From NCBI RefSeq assembly GCF_000278155.1, contig NZ_JH725095.1, forward strand, positions 293,501 through 357,500: 64,000 nt of DNA. The letters are read 5' to 3'. Below the pieces are notes generated by a model. The model saw only the letters and a program-made list of their open reading frames with translations, was not told the origin of the DNA and made no database searches. The position numbers were made by a program, and so were the translations under genes. Positions 18,248 to 28,153 of this stretch are shown piece by piece (positions within the stretch are counted from its first letter, which is position 1; each line of letters begins with the position of its first letter). Origin of the DNA: Bartonella doshiae NCTC 12862 = ATCC 700133. GTDB lineage: Bacteria; Pseudomonadota; Alphaproteobacteria; Rhizobiales; Rhizobiaceae.

Positions 18248-19021
18248 TTATTCCCTATGAACAATCGGCTCAATACTTGCTTCAAAAAACATCTTTGTAT
18301 AATCATGCTGTGCACGTAAATTACGCAAATCATCATTGCTAAGTTCTTCTAAAATAATTCCTTTATGCATAATGCCAACACGTTCACAGATGTGTGCAAC
18401 AACAGCAAGATCGTGGGATACCATCAAATAAGTGAGCTTTTTTTCCTCTCGTAACGACTTCAACAAATTTAAAATTTCAGCTTGTACCGACACATCCAAT
18501 GCAGATGTAGGTTCATCAAGTAACAAAACCTCTGGCTCTATAATTAAGGCACGTGCAAGAGCAATACGCTGACGTTGTCCTCCAGATAACTCATGCGGAT
18601 AACGATAAAGAAATGAAGAATCTAAACCAACGGAATTTAAAGCATCATGCACTCGCTCTTTTTGATTATCCATACCATGAATTTTGAGAGATTCAAAAAG
18701 GACAGTATGAACCATTTTTCTCGGATGAAGTGAAGCATAAGGATCTTGAAAAACCATTTGAATACGACGTAGAAAATTCTTATTTCTTGTTTGTGCCACT
18801 TCTTTTCCATCAAAAATGACCCGCCCACTATAATCTGAAATAAGCCCAACCAATGTATTCAAAATAGTTGATTTTCCACATCCTGATTCACCAATCAAAC
18901 CATAAGCTTCACCACGTTTAATATGAAAGTTGACATTTTTAACAACTGTCACTGCCTTTTGCCTATCCCCAAAGGTGACAGATAAATTAGAAACATCAAG
19001 TATATTCTCATAATTGATCAT
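18248..19021 (-). CDS. Oligo/dipeptide ABC transporter ATP-binding protein (DppF/OppF-like)
   Basis: 257 residues from the ATG at 19021 (AAAGGA upstream). Walker A GESGCGKST, signature LSGGQRQRIALARAL, Walker B VLLLDEPTSALD and the switch histidine in MVSHDL are all intact. It is the second ATPase of a five-gene peptide/nickel-type importer (substrate-binding protein, two permeases, two ATPases, all minus strand). The start overlaps the end of the first ATPase gene by 14 bases. In Bartonella such Dpp systems have been linked to peptide and possibly haem uptake; the substrate is not visible in sequence. Confidence 0.9.
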   Translation of the reverse strand: MINYENILDVSNLSVTFGDRQKAVTVVKNVNFHIKRGEAYGLIGESGCGKSTILNTLVGLISDYSGRVIFDGKEVAQTRNKNFLRRIQMVFQDPYASLHPRKMVHTVLFESLKIHGMDNQKERVHDALNSVGLDSSFLYRYPHELSGGQRQRIALARALIIEPEVLLLDEPTSALDVSVQAEILNLLKSLREEKKLTYLMVSHDLAVVAHICERVGIMHKGIILEELSNDDLRNLRAQHDYTKMFFEASIEPIVHRE

Positions 19022-19892
19022 GGGAAATTCCTTTAACACCATTCACAATCGTAGAATCATGTAACCAATCAGGATCACGCTCAGGAACAGCCAAAACATC
19101 AACAGAATTATCAAGCCGTGGCAAACTAGCCAGAAGAGCCTTAGTATAAGGATGACAAGCATGCGACAAATCAGATGCTGGCAATTCTTCTAATATACGA
19201 CCAGCATACATAACCAAAACACGATCACAAAAATCAGAAATCATATTCAAATCATGACTAATAAAAATAAGCCCCGTTCCAGACTTAGTCACGAGCTCAT
19301 CCAACACTGTTAAAACTTGGCGTCTTACTGTAATATCAAGCGCAGATGTTGGCTCATCGGCAATAATTAAATCAGGTTTAGGAATGAGCATCATCGCAAT
19401 CATTACACGCTGCCCCATACCTCCTGAGATTTCATGAGGAAATAACCGCATCACATGCTCAGGATTACGAATATGTACAGATTCCAACATAGAAATTGTC
19501 TTTTCCCGCGCCTCCACCTTTGAAACACGATAATGAATACGGTAAGCTTCCATAACTTGATCACCAATCCGCACCAATGGATTAAGTGAATATTTCGGAT
19601 CTTGCAAAATCATCGAAATACGTCTTCCTCGAATGGTGCGCATTTGAGATTCAGGTGCTGCCAACAAATCTATACCACTGAAGCGCATTTTCTGGGCTGT
19701 AACGATTGCTGATCTCGGATTCAATTTTAAAATCGCCCGCCCAGTCATTGATTTTCCAGACCCAGACTCTCCAACTATTCCGATTTTTTCTTTTCCTACA
19801 GAAAAACTAATACCACGCACAGCCTCTGAAATCCCACGCGGTGTAGGAAAAGAAACACATAAATCTTTTATCTCTAATAATTTTTTATCCAT
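19008..19892 (-). CDS. Oligo/dipeptide ABC transporter ATP-binding protein (DppD/OppD-like)
   Basis: 294 residues from the ATG at 19892, overlapping the upstream permease gene by eight bases. Walker A GESGSGKSMTG, signature ISGGMGQRVMIAMML, Walker B LIIADEPTSALD and the H-loop FISHDL are present. The C-terminal extension with a HPYTKALLASLP block is typical of the OppD/DppD subfamily. Note SGGMGQ instead of the usual SGGQ/MRQ in the signature; a Gly where Arg is common may lower activity, but related alpha-proteobacterial proteins vary here. The C-terminal cysteines of Fe-S-bearing DppD forms are not evident. Confidence 0.9.
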   Translation of the reverse strand: MDKKLLEIKDLCVSFPTPRGISEAVRGISFSVGKEKIGIVGESGSGKSMTGRAILKLNPRSAIVTAQKMRFSGIDLLAAPESQMRTIRGRRISMILQDPKYSLNPLVRIGDQVMEAYRIHYRVSKVEAREKTISMLESVHIRNPEHVMRLFPHEISGGMGQRVMIAMMLIPKPDLIIADEPTSALDITVRRQVLTVLDELVTKSGTGLIFISHDLNMISDFCDRVLVMYAGRILEELPASDLSHACHPYTKALLASLPRLDNSVDVLAVPERDPDWLHDSTIVNGVKGISHDQL

Positions 19893-20814
19893 TACGCGGG
19901 TCCAATATATCACGAAGCCCATCACCTAAAAGGTTAAAACCAAGGCTTGTAAATAATATTGCACAACCTGGTATTGCTGCTAACCACCAACTTGTCATCA
20001 TAAATTCACGACCGGTTGAAAGCATGACACCCCATTCAGGAGTTGGTGGTTGAGCACCTAGACCTAAAAAACCAAGACCAGCAGCTGTCAAAATAATTGC
20101 AGACATATTTAATGTTAACCAGACAATCACAGAAGGAATGCACATCGGCATGATATGTAATAAAATAATACGCCAAGCAGATGCTCCTTGTAAATAAACT
20201 GCTGAAACATAGTCAAAAGATCGTATTGTCAAAGTTTCAGCACGCGCTAAACGTGCTATCGGCGGCCACGCTGCAATTGAAATTGCAATTGCAGCATTTT
20301 CAATACCTGGTCCTAAAGCTGCTGAAAAAGTAAGTGCTAAAATTAAACTGGGAAACGCAAGGAAAATATCAACAATACGCATACAAACAGTATCAACCCA
20401 TCCCCCAACATAACCAGAAACAGTCCCAACAATAAGCCCTATCGGCCCAACAATCACTGTAGTTAAAAAAACGATATAAAGAGTGATACGCGCTCCAAAA
20501 ATTAAGCGACTAAAGATATCACGCCCTAATTCATCCGTTCCAAAGTAATGCATTATAGATGGTGGCTGCAATCGATGAGCAAGATCATTACTGACAACGT
20601 CATGCGTAGCAATCCAAGGGGCAAAAATTGCACATAAAACAACAATAAAAATAATAGCTATGCCCAATAAGGCAGAAAGATTACGAGAAAACCTGACCAA
20701 TTTGTGATAAATTTTTTGTATATTTGCCTGCGTTACTGACTGTGGAACAGATCCACTTAACCAATGTCTCAAAAAAGACACCGAATGCGGTTTATTGTGA
20801 TGAGTCGTTGTCAT
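19885..20814 (-). CDS. Peptide ABC transporter permease (DppC-like)
   Basis: 309 residues from the ATG at 20814, two bases after the DppB stop. Six or so hydrophobic segments, the DppC-type N-terminal segment with GTDELGRDIFSRLIFGARI (near residue 93) and the cytoplasmic EAA loop (ASAWRIILLHIMPMCIPSV) that contacts the ATPases. It pairs with the upstream DppB-like permease to form the channel. Confidence 0.9.
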   Translation of the reverse strand: MTTTHHNKPHSVSFLRHWLSGSVPQSVTQANIQKIYHKLVRFSRNLSALLGIAIIFIVVLCAIFAPWIATHDVVSNDLAHRLQPPSIMHYFGTDELGRDIFSRLIFGARITLYIVFLTTVIVGPIGLIVGTVSGYVGGWVDTVCMRIVDIFLAFPSLILALTFSAALGPGIENAAIAISIAAWPPIARLARAETLTIRSFDYVSAVYLQGASAWRIILLHIMPMCIPSVIVWLTLNMSAIILTAAGLGFLGLGAQPPTPEWGVMLSTGREFMMTSWWLAAIPGCAILFTSLGFNLLGDGLRDILDPRNG

Positions 20815-20816
20815 AT

Positions 20817-21887
20817 TCAACGTGTCCTTGGGTCAAAAATGCGATAAAGTAAATCAGAAAATAGATTAATAGCAACAAAGAAGCATCCCACAAGCAGCGT
20901 ACACCCTACAACCGCGTTCATATCTCCTGCCAAAAGCGCATTGGTCAAATAGCGACCAAAGCCTGGCCAAGCAAAAACTGTCTCCGTCAACACAGCACCT
21001 TCTAATAAAAAGGCATAAGAAAGTGCAACCACAGTAATAATCTGAACAAGCGCATTACGAAAAGCATGGCCCCAAACTGTTCTTGCCCACGACAATCCTT
21101 TAACGCGCGCAGTAATGATATATTCCTGATTCAACTGTTCAATCATAAACCCACGAGTCATACGACTAATATAAGCCATCGCACCGAAAGCAAGGATTAA
21201 AGCTGGCATGATGATATGGCTAAAAACATTACCAAATGCTTCCCATTGCCCTTGCGTAGCGGTATCCCAAAGAAAAAAGCCTGTTTTTGGTTCAAAGGAA
21301 TATTCATATATAAAATCAATACGCCCTGGACCGCCAATCCAACTAAGCTTAGCGTAAAATACAAATAGTGCCATCAATCCAAGCCAAAAGGTTGGCGTTG
21401 AATAACTCAGCAGTGTAAAAATACGAACAAAATAATCAATAAATGAATTGCGATACATCGCTGCAAAAACACCAAATGGAATACCAAAACTCGTACCGAT
21501 AAGAATAGCAACTGTCGCAAGCTCTAACGTCGCAGGAAATACACGTGCAATATCCTCTAAAACAGAGCGCCCAGAAGTCAAAGCATCACCAAAGTCAAGC
21601 ATAAAAATATGTTTAACATAACTACCATATTGGACAATTAATGGCTGATCAAAGCCCAATTTATGGTACATTATATCATAAGCTTCCTGACTAACATTAT
21701 CACCAAGAATGGCAAGAATGGGATCTAATGGAAGAATACGACCAATAAAAAAAGTAATCGTTACCAAACCAAGCAACGTCATAAAAACTGAAATAAGTAG
21801 CTTTAATCCATTGAAAAAAAAATCCCATAACAGATTTTTCTGCTTCTGTGATACTGCACTTTCAACTTCCGAAATTGGTGAAATCAT
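20817..21887 (-). CDS. Peptide ABC transporter permease (DppB-like)
   Basis: 356 residues. The ATG at 21887 is preceded by AAGGGGAGG, an excellent site, so the ATG at 21902 is rejected. Multiple membrane segments, the FIGRILPLDPILAILGDN periplasmic stretch and an EAA loop (LSWARTVWGHAFRNALVQI) match the DppB family. At about 356 residues it is longer than typical 310-340 residue members, owing mainly to a longer N-terminal cytoplasmic tail. Confidence 0.9.
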   Translation of the reverse strand: MISPISEVESAVSQKQKNLLWDFFFNGLKLLISVFMTLLGLVTITFFIGRILPLDPILAILGDNVSQEAYDIMYHKLGFDQPLIVQYGSYVKHIFMLDFGDALTSGRSVLEDIARVFPATLELATVAILIGTSFGIPFGVFAAMYRNSFIDYFVRIFTLLSYSTPTFWLGLMALFVFYAKLSWIGGPGRIDFIYEYSFEPKTGFFLWDTATQGQWEAFGNVFSHIIMPALILAFGAMAYISRMTRGFMIEQLNQEYIITARVKGLSWARTVWGHAFRNALVQIITVVALSYAFLLEGAVLTETVFAWPGFGRYLTNALLAGDMNAVVGCTLLVGCFFVAINLFSDLLYRIFDPRTR

Positions 21888-21995
21888 TACCTCCCCTTCC
21901 ATAGCGACAAAACATAAAGCTAACTCCTTGATTTATATAATCAGATATTCCCTTATCGGGCATTATATACAACCTTTATCGTAACAAGATTGCAT

Positions 21996-23606
21996 CTATT
22001 TTTCCGTTTCATTGTAGTAAAGCCTAAAACTATTCCAAACCCATTTTTTCACCTCTGGTCTCATACCAACGGTGTAATATGTCTGAAATAAGTAAGCCAT
22101 AGGACCATGATCAAGCATATAATACTGTAAATCCCGATACAATGCGAGACGCTTATTCTGATCTTTTTCAAACCAAGCATCCATCACCATTTTATTGACC
22201 TTTTTATCATAATAACCAGCTCGTAAAGCCAAATACATACCAGGCTTTTGAGTAAAGGTTGGATCAGGATTAAAAGCACTATGTAAGGAAGAAGGATGCC
22301 CATCAGGATCAGAAGATCCCCAACTCATAATAGCCATATCATAATGTCCACTACGAACACGACTTAACAATTGAGCCTGGGCCATTTTTTCAATTGTCAG
22401 TTCAATTCCAATTTTACGCGCATTTTCTTGAATAGATTGAGCAACAGAGGACATATAGGAAAGACTACCAATTAAAAGGTTAGCTTTAAAGCCACTCGAA
22501 TAACCTGCCTCAGTTATCAGCTGTTTTGCCTTTTGCAAATTCAAACTAAACGGCATTCCTTCTTTCTCATCCAAAGCGCCGGGGATACCCAAAGGCATAT
22601 AACTTGCACGAGGAACTGCGATACCCTTTAAAACCGTTTTTCCAAGAGTGTCATAATCAACGAGATAACGCAAAGCCAACCTAACTTTTTCATGGGATAA
22701 GGCTGTATTTCTATTATTTAACGACAAATAAACAGATTGCGGCCGCAAAATACGGACAATTTTTATAGGCCCCCCCTTTTTTTCAATATCTAAAATATCT
22801 TCGGAAGAGAGATCTCGCGCTATATCTACATCACCTTTTTCTAAAAGCAATCTCTGACTTGCAGATTCAGTCACATGAAGCACTACAATCTTTTCAGTTT
22901 TTGGAGTATCTCCCCAATAATGTTGGGTTGCTTGGAGTACAACCCGCTCTCCCGGTATCCAACGAGCTAATTTATAAGGACCAACACAAGCCGAATGCGA
23001 CGTTAAATATTTATTCCCCATATCGCCATTAATACTATTTTTCTCAAGGAGTTGCCTATCAAGTATAGCGGATGCATACGATTGTGCGATCACAGTTAAA
23101 ATCAAAGGGATAGGATAAGGTTTATCTAATTTCAATTGTAAAGTTGTATCATCAAGAGCTTGAATGCCAGTTTCAACATTATCTTTCGTAAAGCCATAAT
23201 TTACCAAAGATTGAGCATAACTCAGCCCTAATTTAACAATCCGTTGCATTGACCATGCAAGATCTTGTGCTGTCGCCTTTCTTCCATCCTCAAATTTTAA
23301 ATCATGACGAAGATGAAAAACAATTTTTTTTCCATCATCCAAAACATCCCAAGACTGAGCCATAGCAGGACGGACTTTTGTAGGATCATTCTGGTCATAC
23401 TGTACCAACGCACTACAAATATTGGTCAATAATTCACTTGTCACTGTTTCAAGTGCTTGTGCTGGATCAAAACTGCTAATTGAATCAATATTCCATGCCA
23501 ACACCAACGTATTTTGGGATGGGACAGCCAAAGCCAATGAAGCACTCAAATAACTAACCGCTCCCAACAAAATACAAAATTTCTTAAGTATTTTTTTTTC
23601 TTTCAT
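21996..23606 (-). CDS. Extracellular solute-binding protein family 5 (DppA/OppA-like)
   Basis: 536 residues with an N-terminal signal peptide (lysine-rich start, hydrophobic core, Ala-Val-Pro-Ser cleavage region near residue 30). The family-5 fold is recognisable from DSISSFDPAQALE, the DGRKATAQDL segment and the two-lobe C-terminal region. It captures peptides (or related ligands) in the periplasm for the permeases encoded downstream. The start has AAAAGGAT upstream. A decayed paralogue lies 300 bases upstream, so this is the surviving copy of a tandem pair. Confidence 0.9.
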   Translation of the reverse strand: MKEKKILKKFCILLGAVSYLSASLALAVPSQNTLVLAWNIDSISSFDPAQALETVTSELLTNICSALVQYDQNDPTKVRPAMAQSWDVLDDGKKIVFHLRHDLKFEDGRKATAQDLAWSMQRIVKLGLSYAQSLVNYGFTKDNVETGIQALDDTTLQLKLDKPYPIPLILTVIAQSYASAILDRQLLEKNSINGDMGNKYLTSHSACVGPYKLARWIPGERVVLQATQHYWGDTPKTEKIVVLHVTESASQRLLLEKGDVDIARDLSSEDILDIEKKGGPIKIVRILRPQSVYLSLNNRNTALSHEKVRLALRYLVDYDTLGKTVLKGIAVPRASYMPLGIPGALDEKEGMPFSLNLQKAKQLITEAGYSSGFKANLLIGSLSYMSSVAQSIQENARKIGIELTIEKMAQAQLLSRVRSGHYDMAIMSWGSSDPDGHPSSLHSAFNPDPTFTQKPGMYLALRAGYYDKKVNKMVMDAWFEKDQNKRLALYRDLQYYMLDHGPMAYLFQTYYTVGMRPEVKKWVWNSFRLYYNETEK

Positions 23607-23910
23607 CTTATCCTTTTCCTATAGCGAATCTGAAAAAATGCTTTTTCAAATTCAAAAATTATAAATTACTTAATAAATCTTAGCAAAAGACTTTGAAACA
23701 TCACTCTAATACAACCCAACAACCTGTATACTGTCAAATTGATAAAATACAGAAAAAACTTTCTTCTGAACAAGCAATACGCTCACACGGGCAATATCTC
23801 AACTCAAAGCCCTCAATTCCACATTGCTGAAACCAATGATGGGTAGAGGAATTTCCTATCCTCTACCTCACAACCTTTTCTTTATTTACTTCACATTGTT
23901 CATTATATAC
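23607..23910. other. Spacer between binding-protein gene and pseudogene
   Basis: 304 AT-rich bases, expected to hold the promoter of the transporter operon on the minus strand. I see no gene and no clear operator. Confidence 0.4.
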
Positions 23911-24912
23911 TTATTTTTCAATAGCTTTATAAAAAATACGTGGAGAGCTATTCCAAACCCATTTTTTAATATCAGGTGTTAAGGCAACAACACTATATTT
24001 CTGAAAGATAAAAGCATAAGGTCCTTTTTGCATAAGTTCGCGCTGCAAATCAGCATACATTTGAGCCCGTTTCTGAGAATCTTTTTGAAACAATGCATCT
24101 TCAACCTTTTGATTCAAATTTAAATCTAAATATCCATAATGCCAACTAGGATAGGCTGTATTTTTAGCCTCAAACCGATTATCAGGATTGTACACAAGAC
24201 GTGAAGCCATTGTATGAGGATCAGTAGAGTCATTATTCCATCCAACAAAAATAGTATCAAAAGCACGTGCATAAAGTTTTGAAAACAACTGTGTTCCTGC
24301 TAAACGCTCAATTTTAAGACGCACACCAACCTTGACTGCATTATCTTGGATAGATTGAGCAATTGGCAAAGCGTAAGGAGATGTTCCAACCAAAAAATTC
24401 GCCTCAAATCCATCGGGATAACCGGCCTCAGTTAAAAGCTGCTTTGCTTTTTGAAGATCAAGTTTAAAAGGTTGCCCTTCTTTTTCAGCTAAAGCACCAA
24501 AATTACCAAGAGGAATAAAGCTTGCACGTGGAATACCTATTTCTTTAAGCACTGTCTTTCCAAGACCTTCATAATCAATAAGATAGCGCATTGCCAAACG
24601 CACTTTTTCATTGGCAAATATAGAATTTGTCATATTGAAACCCCAAAACATCATGGATGGCTCCAACACTTTTTCAACCTTAATATCTGTTGTGGCTTGA
24701 AGATCTGCTAAGTCCTCAGGTTTTAAATCACGTGCAATATCAATATCGTGTTTTTGCAACAATAAACGTTGTGTTCCTGGTTCCGCGACATGGCGGATTA
24801 AAATCTTCTTAAGTTTAGGTGTTTCCCCCCAATAATGGGAACTTGCACGTAATAAAATGGATTCTCCAGAACGCCAACGACTTAACTGATAAGGACCAAC
24901 ACAAGCAGTCTG
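23911..24912 (-). pseudogene. 5'-truncated solute-binding protein family 5 paralogue
   Basis: The frame encodes about 333 residues matching the C-terminal two-thirds of the intact binding protein downstream, from TACVGPYQLSRW to YKAIEK. Homology and the open frame both end upstream at a TAA (24915-24913) in the middle of the domain, so about 200 N-terminal residues and the signal peptide are missing. The first in-frame ATG-like codon gives only 283 residues. The two copies are clearly paralogous but well diverged, so the duplication is old. The remaining frame is undamaged, which suggests the truncation is recent. Confidence 0.8.
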
Positions 24913-24915
24913 TTA

Positions 24916-25041
24916 CTAACCATTTTTTTTTCTTTGATCCCATACTGAGCAGACCTCAATATCCACCCCAAAACAATCCCATATACAATGAAGAATGTCA
25001 TGAATAACAGCGTCTCTTACTGATGTCACAACACCTATCAT
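24916..25041 (-). other. Short ORF at the pseudogene breakpoint
   Basis: A 41-codon frame (MIGVVTSVRDAVIHDILHC and onward, ending KKNG) that abuts the truncation point exactly. It may be a fragment of the DNA that replaced the 5' half of the pseudogene. No family recognised. Confidence 0.2.
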
Positions 25042-25755
25042 TTAAAATATATAAGACAAAGTCTTTCTTTGCTTCATCAAATAAGCCTCCATCCGCAGCT
25101 TTCTTTCTATTATTTCCCCAGACGAGTTATCAAAATCCCATTCTGGCTGTTAAAAAAACTCAATGACAATTTGATATTTTGATGATCCCAGATGAGTGGT
25201 GTATACTTACCAGAAGTAATTACTTTTATTCGTGACACTTCCATCCTTTCTCGAAGAAGAAATTTGAATTTTTAATTACATACTAAATAATAGCTCCTTA
25301 TCACGCCTTATTATTTTTAAAATCAAAGGGAGCTATAACTATAAATACAATCACCACAGGTGCCTGACATCTCCCCATACAACCCGCACATAACTAAACT
25401 TTTCTTCAACAACACATTATCCCCCGATCTTTCAGAAAAAGAGCGCTTTACTATATTCGTCTTTCGTTGTTCCTGTTTTGTCAACAAAAATTACTATTTT
25501 TCAACGTATAGGAGTTGAAAATTTAAACCTCTATACCTATGCGGTTATACTTTCTTAAGAATGAACAATATCCCTCTAAAACTGTGTATCTTGAAATCAC
25601 ATTCTATACACAACATATTAGTTTGTTAGAGGACGAACTTCGATGTACTGCAAAATTCTTAAAAGATAAAAAACGCGGAACACGATAAATATCTCTTATT
25701 ATCCATAAAAAATCTAAAAATATCTCATAAATTCATGAAAGGAATACAGAATACT
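25042..25755. other. Gene-free spacer
   Basis: About 700 bases of AT-rich DNA with short open stretches on the minus strand near 25050-25150 that look like decayed coding sequence. Nothing identifiable. Confidence 0.4.
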
Positions 25756-25881
25756 ATGAAAATACCACGAAAAATGCCAATAGAACACGAGCGCGTTTCA
25801 GAAACTAGCACAGATGTTACACCAGTATTACAAGGTGGCAAACTTGAAAGAGAAGTAAAGAAAAACAAAAGAAAACGCTAA
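25756..25881 (+). CDS. Small basic ORF, 41 residues, hypothetical
   Basis: ATG at 25756 with AAAGGAA about a dozen bases upstream. The peptide begins MKIPRKMPIEHERVSETST and ends in a strongly basic tail (KKNKRKR). It precedes the DUF6460 gene by about 70 bases on the same strand. It could be a genuine small protein or a chance frame; I recognise no family. Confidence 0.3.
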   Translation: MKIPRKMPIEHERVSETSTDVTPVLQGGKLEREVKKNKRKR

Positions 25882-25953
25882 TCTCTGTTTTTTTATGATA
25901 GTATCACCATATAGTATACCGTTGTAGTATAACTTATTCTAAAGTGTATCAAA

Positions 25954-26235
25954 ATGAACAAACGAAAAAAGATTTCCCATTCTTTACATGCATTTTTGGG
26001 AGAGACGTTAGGGCGCATTACATTAAAATTGCTTACTCTTTCACTTCTCGTGGGCATCGTGATGAATTTTCTTGGATGGACACCTCAGAGTCTTTTGCAA
26101 ACAATAACGAATTCTTTAAAGTCTTTATGGGAAACAGGCTTCATAACTTTTTCAAACCTCTTCCATATGATCACAATGGGAGCAGTTATTGTTGTGCCTA
26201 TTTTTCTCTTTTTACGCATTTTTCATAAAAGATAA
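25954..26235 (+). CDS. DUF6460-like small membrane protein
   Basis: 93 residues with two hydrophobic segments (about residues 24-42 and 68-88) and a basic N terminus. The arrangement and the GWTPQSLLQ segment between the helices fit the small integral membrane proteins of Rhizobiales classed as DUF6460. Function unknown. It stands alone, converging on the TIGR02186 gene. Confidence 0.65.
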   Translation: MNKRKKISHSLHAFLGETLGRITLKLLTLSLLVGIVMNFLGWTPQSLLQTITNSLKSLWETGFITFSNLFHMITMGAVIVVPIFLFLRIFHKR

Positions 26236-26263
26236 CTTCCCTAGAATTTTTCTTCTATAATTA

Positions 26264-27070
26264 TTAATCTTTTCGAAAAATCAAACGGCATAAAAAACCT
26301 GTACTTACAGCCACAAACACAGCAAGAATACCATATAAAAAACTGTACTTATGCGCTACATGGAAAATTGTATAAGCAATATGTGCTTTAACAATTTCAA
26401 GCGTTGTGATCGCACTATCAATAAAATTCCCATCACGAAAAAGATAAGCACGAACCTTATAATGTCCAACAGGAATGTTTGCCGGTAACTGAAAATGTGC
26501 AGTAAAAAGTGTACCAGAACCAAAACGGACACCACCTACATCCTCATAATAAAGTTTTTTGGCTTTTTGTAATTTCACAAGCTCATTGCGAAAAGTTTGT
26601 ATTTTTTTCTGATCTTGCTCATTCGTCTGCAACGGAAAATAGGATAGTCCTAAACCCAAACGCTTATAATTTTCAGCACTGGTAATATCTTCAATCTCAC
26701 GCGTTGTTACCATTGAATAAAAAAGAGGAGCATTTTTGAAAATAAAGGAATCAGCGTTAACCCAAACTCCAGCATTGCGTTTTTTTTCCCGCATAACCAT
26801 CGCACGCGTTTGCCCCTCCAAGGTCACAACAATATCATAACGATTCTGTTGAGAATACAATGGATTGATATTTTCTAAAACACCAGCAATATAAAGATCA
26901 CGACCATCAAAATGTGCATCAACAGTAATTGTATTTGTTGTTACGATAATTTGAATGGTTTCATGATCAACTTGATCAATATGTACTGCTTTTGCACCAA
27001 CAGGTGCCCATGTAAAAAAAGGAAGAACACAACAACCTGTAATAACGGATAAAGAAAACAATTTGCCCAT
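26264..27070 (-). CDS. TIGR02186 family membrane-anchored protein
   Basis: 268 residues: an N-terminal signal/anchor (about residues 5-27), a soluble beta-rich domain (FDGRDLYIAGVLEN, VWVNADSF, FPLQTNEQDQ) and one C-terminal transmembrane helix (about 242-264). In alphaproteobacteria this family is found directly behind a TauE/SafE exporter gene, as here (2-base gap). A periplasmic partner of that exporter is the natural inference. Function is not established. Confidence 0.78.
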   Translation of the reverse strand: MGKLFSLSVITGCCVLPFFTWAPVGAKAVHIDQVDHETIQIIVTTNTITVDAHFDGRDLYIAGVLENINPLYSQQNRYDIVVTLEGQTRAMVMREKKRNAGVWVNADSFIFKNAPLFYSMVTTREIEDITSAENYKRLGLGLSYFPLQTNEQDQKKIQTFRNELVKLQKAKKLYYEDVGGVRFGSGTLFTAHFQLPANIPVGHYKVRAYLFRDGNFIDSAITTLEIVKAHIAYTIFHVAHKYSFLYGILAVFVAVSTGFLCRLIFRKD

Positions 27071-27072
27071 TT

Positions 27073-27993
27073 TTATCTCATAAGAATATCCAGAGAGAAA
27101 AGATTATCAGGACGTACAAATAATTGAAAAGCAAGACGCATACAGATAATCAACACCAAAAATGCAAGCGCCATGCGCAATTGTTCAGCCTTTAATTTTC
27201 GTCCAGCCCGCGTTCCATATTGTGCACCAATACTTCCACCAAGCATCAGTAAAAAAGCCAAAACAATATCAACTGACTGGTTAGTTATACTTTGCAAAAC
27301 TGTAGTAAAAGATGAAACAAATGTAATCTGAAAAAGAGACGTTCCAATCACCACACTGGTCGGAACACGTAGGAGGTAAATCATCGCTGGTATCATGAAG
27401 AATCCCCCACCAATACCCATAATAGAAGACAACAACCCAACAATTAAACCAATTCCTAAAACTGGAATAATGCTTACATATATCATCGATGTCCGAAAAC
27501 GCATTTTTAATGGCAATTTATGGACCCAATTATGACGACCTGCGAGACGAATACTAACTTTTTTTCCTTTACGCTGGCGTAGCATATCACACCAACTTTC
27601 AATAATCATTAAGCTTCCTATACTTCCAAGAAGAACCACATAAAGCAGCGAAATCATGAGATCTAATTGACCCATTTTTTTTAGAAAAGAGAAAATCTGA
27701 ATCCCAATTAAAGATCCAATTCCCCCTCCAATCGCTAAAAGAATACCAAGTTTGATATCAAGAGTACGCCTTCTAAAATGTGTAATCGCTCCCGTTACAG
27801 ATGATGCAATCATCTGATTAGCCCCAGTTCCAACAGCGATAGCAGGAGGAATATTATAGAAAATTAACAAAGGTGTAATGAGAAAACCACCACCAATTCC
27901 AAAAAGACCCGAAAAAAAACCCGCAACCACCCCCATACCAACTAAGATCAGCATATTGAGTGATATTTCAGCAATTGGTAAATAAATACTCAC
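27073..27993 (-). CDS. TauE/SafE family anion exporter
   Basis: 306 residues with eight or so hydrophobic helices and the internal duplication typical of the family. The two glycine-rich repeats are FFSGLFGIGGGFLITPLLIF (near residue 26) and LSSIMGIGGGFFMIPAMIY (near 190). Members move sulfite, sulfoacetate or other organic sulfur anions; the substrate is not visible here. It forms a two-gene operon with the TIGR02186 gene downstream. Confidence 0.88.
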   Translation of the reverse strand: MSIYLPIAEISLNMLILVGMGVVAGFFSGLFGIGGGFLITPLLIFYNIPPAIAVGTGANQMIASSVTGAITHFRRRTLDIKLGILLAIGGGIGSLIGIQIFSFLKKMGQLDLMISLLYVVLLGSIGSLMIIESWCDMLRQRKGKKVSIRLAGRHNWVHKLPLKMRFRTSMIYVSIIPVLGIGLIVGLLSSIMGIGGGFFMIPAMIYLLRVPTSVVIGTSLFQITFVSSFTTVLQSITNQSVDIVLAFLLMLGGSIGAQYGTRAGRKLKAEQLRMALAFLVLIICMRLAFQLFVRPDNLFSLDILMR

Positions 27994-28153
27994 TTACAGA
28001 ACCTTCAATTATAATTTGAAGTTTTTTGAATAATTTCAAAGCCCTTTTCAAATAATCTCTACTGAAAGAATAATTTTAAACGCCGTACACACCTTCGTAA
28101 AACCACACATTAACATACATATCCCTCGCATCTTCTAACCTATCAGCATAAAA

